This document shows positions 22,482 to 30,163 of a stretch of DNA of 64,000 bases, one piece after another. The stretch covers positions 1,674,001 through 1,738,000 of the forward strand of contig NZ_CP013422.1 in NCBI RefSeq assembly GCF_001718695.1, written 5' to 3'. Position 1 is the first letter of the stretch. Each line of letters opens with the position of its first letter. The translations under genes and the position numbers were made by a program. A model generated the notes under the pieces. That model ran no database searches. It was not told the origin of the DNA and saw nothing but the letters and a program-made list of their open reading frames with translations. The stretch is from Burkholderia ubonensis (GTDB lineage Bacteria > Pseudomonadota > Gammaproteobacteria > Burkholderiales > Burkholderiaceae).

Positions 22482-22859
22482 ATGCTGAGTCGTCGTCTCC
22501 GCAAGATCGTCAGTCTGATCGGGATGCTCGCCATCCTGATGACGACGCTCGCGCCGACGATCTCACAGGCGCTGACGACGCAACACCGCGTCGACGCGCT
22601 GCTCGCCGGTTACTGCACGGCCGGGCCGAGCGATGCCGACCACGGCGACGCTGCGTCGTCGAAGAGCCTGCAGGCCCATCTGCAGGCATGCGGCTATTGC
22701 AGCCTGCTCGCGCATACGCCGGCCCTGCCCGCGCCCGAACTGACGTTCGCGGCCAATCTTGCGCCGCTGCGGCACCGCGAAGCGACCCGCTTCGAGAGCC
22801 TGCCGCGCGCGCTGCCGCTCACCGTCGCGCAACCGCGCGCGCCACCGTCCGCCGCCTGA
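22482..22859 (+). CDS. DUF2946 family protein
   Basis: This 125-residue protein has an N-terminal hydrophobic signal or anchor (8-29), a Cys pair in ACGYCSLLAH (near residue 69-78) and a proline-rich tail. DUF2946 proteins are often found with copper or TonB-linked copper genes, and here it stands first in a run with CopC and PCuAC. A role in copper handling is inferred from this context. The ribosome-binding site is weak. Confidence 0.78.
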   Translation: MLSRRLRKIVSLIGMLAILMTTLAPTISQALTTQHRVDALLAGYCTAGPSDADHGDAASSKSLQAHLQACGYCSLLAHTPALPAPELTFAANLAPLRHREATRFESLPRALPLTVAQPRAPPSAA

Positions 22860-23076
22860 AGCACCGTCACCGCGCGTGATGCGTTGGCGCATCGCGCCGT
22901 CCGCCTGCGCGCGCCTCGTCGCGCGCGGCGCCAAAACGTTCCTGTTCGACCGTATTGCCTGCCCGCGGCATCGCGCCGTGCGCGCACGCCCGCTTGCGGC
23001 ATGCGCGCGTGCGAACGCGCGCGGCGACGCGTCGAACGCATCGTTCTCCTCGTCATCTCCGATCGGATCAACCAAC

Positions 23077-23442
23077 ATGAAAATCACTTCGTTCGTTCGC
23101 GGCGCACTCGTCGTCGCCGGCTTCGTCATCGCGCAGGCTGCTCATGCGCACGCACACCCGAAAACCCTCGACCCCGCCGCCGATGCCACGCTGGCGAGCG
23201 CGCCGCACGAGGTCGCGATCGACTTCAGCGAAACGCTCGAACCCGCATTCAGCTCGATCGTGGTCACCGACAGCCACGGCCAGTCGGTCGCCGACGGGAA
23301 ATCGACGGTCGACGCCGGCAACCGCAAGCGCATGCACGTCGCCCTCGCAAGCCTCGCGGCCGGCACGTACACGGTCGCGTGGGTCGCGGTGGCAAGCGAC
23401 GGCCATCGCACGCAGGGCCGCTACACGTTCACGGTGAAGTGA
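23077..23442 (+). CDS. copC: Periplasmic copper-binding protein CopC
   Basis: This 121-residue protein has a Sec signal peptide (1-23) and a CopC beta-barrel domain. The mature N-terminus begins with a His-Ala-His stretch, and a second conserved site ASDGHRTQG stands near the C-terminus, matching the amino-terminal His plus Asp/His ligands of Cu(II)-binding CopC. The usual methionine-rich Cu(I) loop is absent. No CopD membrane partner gene follows. It lies about 50 bases before the PCuAC gene, consistent with one operon. Confidence 0.9.
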   Translation: MKITSFVRGALVVAGFVIAQAAHAHAHPKTLDPAADATLASAPHEVAIDFSETLEPAFSSIVVTDSHGQSVADGKSTVDAGNRKRMHVALASLAAGTYTVAWVAVASDGHRTQGRYTFTVK

Positions 23443-23494
23443 CGCCGACGATGCCCGCACGGCAACTTCCGATACCCGACAAGGAATGCACTCG

Positions 23495-23941
23495 ATGAAA
23501 CGCTCGATTCCCGCCAGCCTGCTGTTCGCCCTGCTCGCGCTGCAGGCGCCCGCCACCTTCGCCGCGTCGGCCGTCCAGGCCGATGGCTGCTGGATCCGCA
23601 CGATGCCGGCGACGGTCCCGTCGTCCGGCTACTTCACGCTGAAGAACGACGGCGACAAGCCGGCCACGCTCACCGGCATCGACACGCCCGCATACGGGAT
23701 GGCGATGATCCACGAAACGCTGACGGCCGGCAGCTCCGCGAAGATGGTCCACGTCGACGCGGTCGAGGTGCCCGCGCACGGCACGGTCACGTTCAAGCCG
23801 AAGAGCTATCACGTGATGCTCGAGGACGCGCGCAAGCCGGTCGCGCCCGGTGCGAAGGTGCCGCTCGCGCTGCACTTCGCCGACGGCTCGACGGTGTCCG
23901 TGACCTGCGACGCGAAGGCGCCGTCGTACACCGGCCAGTAA
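23495..23941 (+). CDS. PCu(A)C-type periplasmic copper chaperone
   Basis: This 148-residue exported protein has a signal peptide (1-24) and the copper-binding pattern H-x10-M-x21-H-x-M, exactly spaced: His in MIHETL, Met in KMVHV, and the final HVM in SYHVM. Such proteins deliver Cu(I) to the CuA centre of cytochrome c oxidase or buffer periplasmic copper. The second of two close ATGs was chosen since AAGGA stands nine bases before it. It sits between copC and a 58-residue membrane protein gene. Confidence 0.92.
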   Translation: MKRSIPASLLFALLALQAPATFAASAVQADGCWIRTMPATVPSSGYFTLKNDGDKPATLTGIDTPAYGMAMIHETLTAGSSAKMVHVDAVEVPAHGTVTFKPKSYHVMLEDARKPVAPGAKVPLALHFADGSTVSVTCDAKAPSYTGQ

Positions 23942-23971
23942 CGCCCTATTTCCCGCCCGAAGGAGACCAAC

Positions 23972-24148
23972 ATGAGCCACCAACGCCCGACGCTCGCCGA
24001 CCGGATCGTCCGCTACCGGACGCCGCTGAATCTCGCCGTGCTGATCGTCTGCGGTTTATGGGCGGCGTGGGTCGCGTGGATCACGCGGCCGGCCGCGATC
24101 GATTCGCCTGCGTCGATCGTCGCATCCTGCGTGCGCGACACGCGTTGA
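23972..24148 (+). CDS. Small single-pass membrane protein in the copper cluster
   Basis: A 58-codon frame starts 30 bases after the PCuAC stop behind a strong AAGGAGACC site. Its product has one hydrophobic segment, about residues 20-38 (LAVLIVCGLWAAWVAWI), a basic N-terminus and a short C-terminal tail with one Cys. GC-rich third positions and the perfect ribosome-binding site support it as a real gene. Its position implies a membrane role in copper handling; the family is not recognised. Confidence 0.7.
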   Translation: MSHQRPTLADRIVRYRTPLNLAVLIVCGLWAAWVAWITRPAAIDSPASIVASCVRDTR

Positions 24149-24234
24149 CGCGATGCGCCGGGGTGAGCCGCGCGCAGCCGTGGCATCATGCAGCGATTCA
24201 CCCCGACCGCAGACCCCGCCTTCCGGAGCGCCGC

Positions 24235-24864
24235 ATGTCCGTTCAGACCTGGATGTTGTTTGCCGCCGCCTATCTCGCGACCACGCTGTCGCCCGGCCCC
24301 AACGTGCTGCTGGTGATCCGCAATACGGTGCGCTACGGCTCGCGCGGCACGGCAGCCACGATCGCCGGCAATCTCGTCGCGCAGGGCGCGGTGGTCGGGC
24401 TGGTCGCGCTCGGCGTGGGCGCGGTGCTGGCCGCGATGCCGCCGCTGTTCGTCGCGATGAAAGTCGTCGGCGCCGCGTACCTGATCTTCATCGGCATCCG
24501 GCAACTGCGCGGCGATCGCCACCGGCGCGCGCCGGACAGCGGCGCGACAAGCGTCGAACCGGATCGCAGCAAGCTGTTCCGTGAAGCGCTGTTCGTGTCG
24601 GGCAGCAATCCGAAGACGATGATCTTCCTGTCCGCGTTCATGCCGCAGTTCATCTCGCACGATCAGCCGCTCGCGATGCAGTTCGTCGCGATGTACGCGA
24701 CGATCGCATGCACCGTCATCGTCGTGCACAGCCTCTATTCGTTCGGCGTGCGCCGGCTTCATCGCGGCTTCGGCGTCAGCCCGTGGCTGCGCGCGGCCAA
24801 GCGCGCGAGCGGGCTGCTGTTCGTCGCGCTCGGGATCAAGCTGCTGACGGCGCGGCAAGCTTAA
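24235..24864 (+). CDS. LysE/RhtB family amino acid exporter
   Basis: This inner-membrane exporter has 209 residues and about six membrane segments. The N-terminal motif LATTLSPGPNVLLVIRNTVRYGSRG is characteristic of the LysE/RhtB superfamily, and NPKTMIFLSAFMPQF near residue 123 is the second conserved segment. It exports an amino acid or related metabolite; the substrate cannot be predicted. CCGGAG precedes the ATG. It runs in the same direction as the copper cluster but is probably separately transcribed. Confidence 0.9.
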   Translation: MSVQTWMLFAAAYLATTLSPGPNVLLVIRNTVRYGSRGTAATIAGNLVAQGAVVGLVALGVGAVLAAMPPLFVAMKVVGAAYLIFIGIRQLRGDRHRRAPDSGATSVEPDRSKLFREALFVSGSNPKTMIFLSAFMPQFISHDQPLAMQFVAMYATIACTVIVVHSLYSFGVRRLHRGFGVSPWLRAAKRASGLLFVALGIKLLTARQA

Positions 24865-24902
24865 GCGCGAACGCCCGCGCGGGCACCGCGCGCACGACAC
24901 CG

Positions 24903-26228
24903 TCAGTCCATCGTTGCAGCCAGCGCGGCGACGATCTGCTCGAACGACGGCCGCGCGTCGACCTCGTCGTTCACGCACGCAGCGGCCAGCGCGCCGAGGG
25001 CTTGCGCGGCGGCCCAGGCACGCGGCTCGCATCGCTCCAGCAACTCGCGCAGCAAGTAACCGAACGCGCGGACTTCCAGCCGCTCGAACCGCGCCGCGCG
25101 CACGCGGTCGTTCACGTCGTAGAGCGACGCCGCGCCGAAATCGCCGAGCAGCGCGCCGCCTGCCCCGTCGTGCAGGATGTTGTGCGCGTACAGATCGCCA
25201 TGCAGGATGCCGCGCTCATGCAGATGCGCGGCGACCGACGCGATGCCGTGTGCGAGCCGCGCTGCGTCGGCCGGCGCGAAGCGCGCATCGGCCGCATAGA
25301 CGTCGCGCGTACACGATGCGAAGCTCGGCGGCCCGGCGAGATTCGTCAGCGCCGGATCGACCAGCTCCATCACGAGGCCGTGCGCGCCGTCCGGATGACC
25401 GCGCAGCTTGCCGATCACCGGGATCAGGTTCGGGTGCTGGCCGGCGTGGATGCAGGCCGCCATCTCGCAGTCCGGCAGCCCGTCGCTCGTCATCGCGCCC
25501 TTGAACAGCTTCACCGCGACCGCGCGCGTCGCGCGGCCCTCCGCACGCCACTGCGCGCGGTAGATCACGCCGGACGCGCCTTCGCCGAGCCGGTGTTCGC
25601 ATGCGAGCGACGCCCAATCGATCTCGGCCACGCCGGGCTCGGCAGACGCGGCGGCCTCCGGGCCCGCGCCGAGCGGATTGCCGGCGGCCGCGAGCCAAGA
25701 AAGGCGCGGCAGGCGCAACAGCCAGTCCGGCAGCGCGTCGAGCCGGTTCGCGGACAGACGCACCAGCTCGAGCGCACGGCACGCCGCCAATTCGGCCGGC
25801 AGCGTGCGCAGGCGGTTGCCGGCGAGCATCAGTTTCTGCAGATGGGCGCAGTTGCCGATTTCCGCGGGCAGCGTGTCGACTTCGTTGTCGGTCAGGATCA
25901 GCCAGCGAAGCAGGGGCGGAAGCGAATCGCCGGGAACCGTGCGGATGCGGTTCGCCTTGAAGCCGATCATGCTCAACTGCGGGCATGCGCCGAGTACTTC
26001 GGGCAATTCGGTGAAGCGGTTGTCCGACGCGAACAGGATGCGCAGTCTGCTGAGGCGCGGCAGGTCGTCCGGCAGCGTCGACAGCGCGTTGCCGGTCAGG
26101 TCGAGGGTTTCCAGCGTGTCGGCCAGATCGAAGATCTCACGGGGGAATTCGGTCAGGCCGCAGGCGAGCTTGAGTTCTCGGGCGCCGGACAACTGGCCGG
26201 ATTGAAGTCGTTCGAGGGTGGTCGTCAC
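24903..26228 (-). CDS. Leucine-rich repeat protein kinase
   Basis: This 441-residue fusion joins about six leucine-rich repeats (36-185; repeat core LxxLxLxxNxLxxLP) to a C-terminal eukaryotic-like Ser/Thr kinase domain (208-441). Kinase motifs are complete: glycine loop LGEGASG (214-220), VAVK Lys240, an alphaC glutamate (Glu255), catalytic loop HGDLYAHN with Asp345 and Asn350, and DFG (363-365). The second residue of HRD is Gly, as in non-RD kinases. No signal peptide or membrane segment is seen, so it should be cytosolic. It stands alone without a phosphatase gene. The substrate is unknown. Confidence 0.88.
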   Translation of the reverse strand: MTTTLERLQSGQLSGARELKLACGLTEFPREIFDLADTLETLDLTGNALSTLPDDLPRLSRLRILFASDNRFTELPEVLGACPQLSMIGFKANRIRTVPGDSLPPLLRWLILTDNEVDTLPAEIGNCAHLQKLMLAGNRLRTLPAELAACRALELVRLSANRLDALPDWLLRLPRLSWLAAAGNPLGAGPEAAASAEPGVAEIDWASLACEHRLGEGASGVIYRAQWRAEGRATRAVAVKLFKGAMTSDGLPDCEMAACIHAGQHPNLIPVIGKLRGHPDGAHGLVMELVDPALTNLAGPPSFASCTRDVYAADARFAPADAARLAHGIASVAAHLHERGILHGDLYAHNILHDGAGGALLGDFGAASLYDVNDRVRAARFERLEVRAFGYLLRELLERCEPRAWAAAQALGALAAACVNDEVDARPSFEQIVAALAATMD

Positions 26229-26323
26229 GGGAAGAAGCGGGTACGGATGCGATGTTGGGCCGGGCGGACCGACGGATTTTACCGGGATCGCGCACGCCGC
26301 CGGCGCAATCGCGTCATACCCCC

Positions 26324-26352
26324 TTCACAAACGCGCAATGTGACGCTAGAAT
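26324..26352 (+). promoter_or_regulatory. Promoter of tRNA-Leu
   Basis: A TTCACA -35 element and TAGAAT -10 element are separated by 17 bases, placing the transcription start about 17 bases before the mature tRNA. Confidence 0.65.
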
Positions 26353-26375
26353 TGCGCCCCTTGCAGTACCGAAGT

Positions 26376-26460
26376 GCCGACGTGGTGAAATTGGTAGACA
26401 CGCTATCTTGAGGGGGTAGTGGCGAAAGCTGTGCGAGTTCGAGTCTCGCCGTCGGCACCA
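26376..26460 (+). tRNA. tRNA-Leu (anticodon GAG)
   Basis: The gene is 85 bases including an encoded CCA. The acceptor stem GCCGACG pairs with CGTCGGC. The anticodon arm CTATC-TTGAGGG-GGTAG gives anticodon GAG (26410-26412), reading CUC/CUU leucine codons. A long variable arm and the T arm GAG-TTCGAGT-CTC fit a class II tRNA. A promoter lies before it and an intrinsic terminator about 40 bases after. tRNA-Leu genes can be integration sites, but no integrase follows. Confidence 0.96.
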
Positions 26461-26839
26461 GATACGGTTTTCATCGACCGTGTTTCGGGCATAGGAAAGA
26501 AACCGCGACAGCGCAACGCTTCGCGGTTTTTTTATTGGGCGCGCACAACGCGCGGATCGCTCGGCCGCAGCAATCGACGGCAGCGAGCATGCCACGACAT
26601 CGTTGGCCGATCCCGCTCGGCTCCCCGGCGAGCGATGCTCCCCTCCCCACGCCGTTCCGCTCGGCGCCACAAAACGGACGATCGACCGATGGACGCCATG
26701 ATCCGACATGGCGATACTTGACCGTCCATCGGCGCGATCCTTGCCGACGATCGACCAACCCAGCGTCGACATGCCGGCCCAGCAGGACCGACGTGCGCCG
26801 CCTGCTGCAATTGCGTTCGTACCTCGGGGAGCCCGTTGG
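26461..26839. other. Region between tRNA-Leu and the histidine kinase gene
   Basis: Apart from the tRNA terminator, this stretch shows no gene. It should contain the promoter of the hybrid kinase gene. An in-frame ATG at 26708 would extend the kinase by 44 residues, but these are proline- and arginine-rich and look non-coding. Confidence 0.4.
26501..26533 (+). terminator. Intrinsic terminator after tRNA-Leu
   Basis: AACCGCGA pairs with TCGCGGTT around an inner AGCG-CAA-CGCT hairpin, followed by a run of seven or more T. Confidence 0.85.
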
Positions 26840-28651
26840 ATGACGATGCATCCGGAAAGCCCGATCGCCGCCGAACAACTGAAGCTCGTCTACGGCATCG
26901 TGACCCTGAGCGTGTGCGGCGGAACGCTGCTGGCCGCGACACTCGTCGTTTCGCTGGAGCGCCTCGGGCGCGTCGATCCGCTGGCCGGCGCCGCGTGGCT
27001 GTCGTACATCGTCGCGTGCTCGACGGCGCACGCGTGCCTCGCGTGGCGCTACCACCGCTCGGCCAACCGCGACACGCGCAGATCGCGCTGGGCGGCAGGA
27101 TTCGTCGCCTGCAGCACGGCGGCCGGGATCGGCTGGGGGTGGTCGTCGATCGAACTGGCGAAGGGACGCGGGTTCGAGGTCGAGAGCCTCGCGGTCACCG
27201 CCACGCTCGGGGTAGTGGCCGGCGCCGTGCCGGTCTTCGGCACGTATCTTCCGGCGTTCCTCGCGTTCCTGTTGCCGGCCACCGTCCCATACGTCGTCGC
27301 CGCCGCGCTGTCCGACAATCGCGTGCAGCAGGCGACGGCGCCGATGATGTTCCTGTTCGTCTGCGTGATTGCCTATCTCGGCCTGCTCGCCAACCGAAGC
27401 GCGGCGCAGAACATTCGCCTGCGCTTTCGTGCGGAACAGCTCGCCCGCGATCTGCGCGCGCGCAACCGGACCGCGAAGCGGCTCGCGGACGACCTGCTGC
27501 GCCAGAAGCAGATCGCCGAAGAAGCCAATCTCGCCAAATCGCGCTTTCTCGCCGCCGCGAGCCACGATCTTCGTCAGCCGTCCCACGCGCTGAGCCTGCT
27601 GGTCGGCGCGTTGCGCGGCACGAAGACCGACGCGGAGCGGGCGCAGATACTCGTGCAGATCGAGCGTTCGACCGATGCGCTCGACTCGCTGTTCGGCGCG
27701 CTGCTCGACGTGTCGCGGCTCGATGCCGGCGTGGTGGACGTGCATCGCAGGCCGGTGCACGTCGACGCGGTGCTCGAACACGCATGCACCGATCACATGC
27801 TCGACGCGGCGGCGAAAAACCTGACGCTGACGCGCGTCCCGTGCCGCGCGATCGTCGATACCGATCCGGTGCTGCTCGAGCGCATCGTGCGCAACCTCGT
27901 GTCCAACGCGGTGCGCTACACGGATGCCGGCCGGATCGTGGTCGGCTGCCGACGACGCGGCGCACGCGTCGCGATCCAGGTATGGGACACCGGACGCGGG
28001 ATCGCCGCCGACCAGCTCGAGCTGGTGTTCCAGGAGTATTACCAGGTCGGCAACCCGGAGCGCGACCGCGCAAACGGCCTCGGGCTAGGGCTCGCGATCG
28101 TGCGACGGCTGGCCGACCTGCTCGAATGCGAGCTGAAGGTGCGCTCGGCGCCCGGCCGCGGATCGTGCTTCGAAGTGTGGGTGAGCCGCTGCGATCACGC
28201 TGCTGCGCAAGCCGACGCATCGGCCGAACCCGCCGACGACGTGTCGCATCACTCGGGGCTCGTCGTCGTCGTGGACGACGAGCTCGCGATCCGCGACGGC
28301 ATGGCCAGACTGCTCGAACTGTGGGGCTATGAAACGATCGTCTCGGACAGCGGCGACGCTGCGATCGAACGCTTGTCGGCATGCGCGCGCCGCCCCGACC
28401 TGCTCGTCTGCGACTTCCGCCTGCGCGGCGCCGAAAACGGGCTGACGGTGATCGAGCGGCTGCGCAGCGAATACAACGACGACATCCCCGCGCTGCTGAT
28501 CAGCGGCGACACGGCCGCCGACCGCCTCGCCGAAGCCCATGCGAGCCATTGCCTGCTGCTGCACAAGCCGATCCCGAACGGCAAGCTGCGCGCGGCGATC
28601 GGCAACCTGATCGCGGCCGGCGTGCGCGCGCGGAGCGGCGAACCGGAGTGA
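26840..28651 (+). CDS. Hybrid sensor histidine kinase with receiver domain
   Basis: This 603-residue membrane protein has an N-terminal set of about five or six hydrophobic segments (15-185), a linker coiled coil, a HisKA domain with phospho-acceptor His242 in SHDLRQP, an ATPase domain (N box ERIVRNLVSNAVRYT, G boxes DTGRG and GLGLGL) and a C-terminal receiver (about 485-595) with acidic pair DDE and phospho-site Asp in LVCDFRL. It resembles membrane-integral sensors lacking a large periplasmic domain. A NarL-type response regulator gene follows 620 bases on, a plausible partner. GGGGAG precedes the chosen ATG. Confidence 0.92.
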   Translation: MTMHPESPIAAEQLKLVYGIVTLSVCGGTLLAATLVVSLERLGRVDPLAGAAWLSYIVACSTAHACLAWRYHRSANRDTRRSRWAAGFVACSTAAGIGWGWSSIELAKGRGFEVESLAVTATLGVVAGAVPVFGTYLPAFLAFLLPATVPYVVAAALSDNRVQQATAPMMFLFVCVIAYLGLLANRSAAQNIRLRFRAEQLARDLRARNRTAKRLADDLLRQKQIAEEANLAKSRFLAAASHDLRQPSHALSLLVGALRGTKTDAERAQILVQIERSTDALDSLFGALLDVSRLDAGVVDVHRRPVHVDAVLEHACTDHMLDAAAKNLTLTRVPCRAIVDTDPVLLERIVRNLVSNAVRYTDAGRIVVGCRRRGARVAIQVWDTGRGIAADQLELVFQEYYQVGNPERDRANGLGLGLAIVRRLADLLECELKVRSAPGRGSCFEVWVSRCDHAAAQADASAEPADDVSHHSGLVVVVDDELAIRDGMARLLELWGYETIVSDSGDAAIERLSACARRPDLLVCDFRLRGAENGLTVIERLRSEYNDDIPALLISGDTAADRLAEAHASHCLLLHKPIPNGKLRAAIGNLIAAGVRARSGEPE

Positions 28652-28691
28652 GCCGAACCGCGCGCCGTCGCATCGATGACGCCGGGCACAC

Positions 28692-28907
28692 TCAGGCGCG
28701 GCACGCAGATCGATCGAACGACGCGAGTTCGCTCCTCTCGATCCTCAGCGTCATCGACAGCGATGCATTCGCATCGGCCGGGTCGCCCGTCATGCCGAGC
28801 CGGAACGTCGCGGTCGCGCAATCCGCCAGCAGTCGTTGCAGCGACAACCACAAGTACGACACGTTCGACTCCCACACTGCGTCACCCGAATCACGAATCC
28901 TCGGCAT
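28692..28907 (-). CDS. Candidate small protein or gene remnant
   Basis: A 71-codon frame on the minus strand between the kinase and regulator genes has strongly GC-biased third positions and a protein-like composition (WLSLQRLLADC, GDPADANASLSM). No good ribosome-binding site precedes the ATG, though GGTGA before an internal GTG is possible. It may be a real small gene or the 3' end of a decayed one. No family is recognised. Confidence 0.35.
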   Translation of the reverse strand: MPRIRDSGDAVWESNVSYLWLSLQRLLADCATATFRLGMTGDPADANASLSMTLRIERSELASFDRSACRA

Positions 28908-29270
28908 CCGCGCCAAATTGCAGTTCGAATCCGCGCAATCCGGCGGTCCGCCCATCCGGCGATCCGGCCATTGCCGCGATTCTGTTTGGTTGTCGGCGCA
29001 TCGAATTTGGCCTGCACCGGGACGCCACCACGCAGCGACGATCGCCGGGGATTGGTTACCGGCGCGAGTCAGTCGCGGCGATTCATGCGGCAATGTAAAT
29101 ACGATGTCGCCGCAACGATCGACGTCGCCGAAACAGGCGCGTTGCACGCGCACGATTGCCTGTAAGATCGCACGGCGGAACGCGACCACGACCAGCCATC
29201 CGGGCCTTGCACGCAACCTCGGGCCTCGTTCAACCGGCAGCTTTTCCTCCCTTCGGCATCGCGGATTCTC
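28908..29270. other. Region upstream of the NarL-type regulator
   Basis: No gene is visible. The stretch is less GC-rich than its surroundings and probably carries the regulator's promoter. GATCCGG-like short repeats around 28930-28975 are too degenerate to call. Confidence 0.35.
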
Positions 29271-29912
29271 ATGAAGATTCTCATCGTCGACGATCATCCG
29301 ATTCTGCGCGACGGCGTAGCCGCATTGCTGCGTCAAAACGGCGAAGACGTAACGGTCGCGCAAGCCGGCAACGCCGACGATGCGATGCGGATGCTCGATC
29401 AATCCGCCGATTTCGACGCGATCGTGCTCGACCTGAAGCTGCCGGGAATGAACGGCCTCGATGCGATCTCCGCGTTTGCCGGCAAGTGCCCGCAACTGCA
29501 GATCATCGTGCTGTCCACGTCCGAGGATGCGGCCGACGTGCGGGCCGCCTTCGCGCGCGGCGCGCTCGGCTACGTGCCGAAATCGGCGGGGCCGCATACG
29601 GTGCTGTCGGCGATCAGGATGGTGCTCGACGGCGAGCGCTACGTGCCGCCGCTGATGCTCGACGATTCGTCGTCGGCCGCACCGGGCAGCCCGCGTCCTG
29701 CGCCGGCGACGCGCAGCGCCGGGCCGCTCACGCAGCGCCAGATCGAGGTGCTGCGATACGTTGCAGAAGGCGTGCCCAACAAGGTGATCGCGGATCGCCT
29801 CAATCTGTCCGAGAAGACGGTCAAGGCGCACGTCACGGCGATCTTCAAGGCGCTCAATGTGCTGAACCGTACCCAGGCGGCAGCGGCCGCGCGCAAGGCC
29901 GGGCTGCTGTGA
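29271..29912 (+). CDS. NarL/FixJ family response regulator
   Basis: This 213-residue regulator has an N-terminal receiver (1-120) with acidic residues Asp7 and Asp8, phospho-site Asp54 in IVLDLKLPG and the conserved Lys in GYVPKSAG. Its C-terminal LuxR-type helix-turn-helix (150-213) has LTQRQIEVLRYVAEGVPNKVIADRL. It is a likely partner of the upstream hybrid kinase. It precedes a secreted beta-helix protein gene in the opposite direction, which could be a target, by inference only. Confidence 0.92.
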   Translation: MKILIVDDHPILRDGVAALLRQNGEDVTVAQAGNADDAMRMLDQSADFDAIVLDLKLPGMNGLDAISAFAGKCPQLQIIVLSTSEDAADVRAAFARGALGYVPKSAGPHTVLSAIRMVLDGERYVPPLMLDDSSSAAPGSPRPAPATRSAGPLTQRQIEVLRYVAEGVPNKVIADRLNLSEKTVKAHVTAIFKALNVLNRTQAAAAARKAGLL

Positions 29913-30163
29913 GCCGGGATGGGCAGCTCGCGCACGCGCGACAAGCGCCGCGAGATCCGATCGCACCATGTACGCCCCGATGCGGCGGCCGGATTTGCCG
30001 GCACACCCGCGCCGGATGGCCTGACGCGCGATGTGCTTGTCGGCGCGCGCCGAGGCCAACATTCGGCACCGACGCGATTCGGCCGCACGTCGCGACGATG
30101 ATGCACGCGTATGCCGAAACCTGCGGTCCGTGCGGCGCCGCGTGACGGCGTTGCGCCGCGCGG

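Noticed and set aside
26376..26460. tRNA-Leu considered as an integration site for an island to its right
   Set aside because: Downstream genes look chromosomal, a terminator follows directly, and no repeat of the tRNA 3' end was found in the window.
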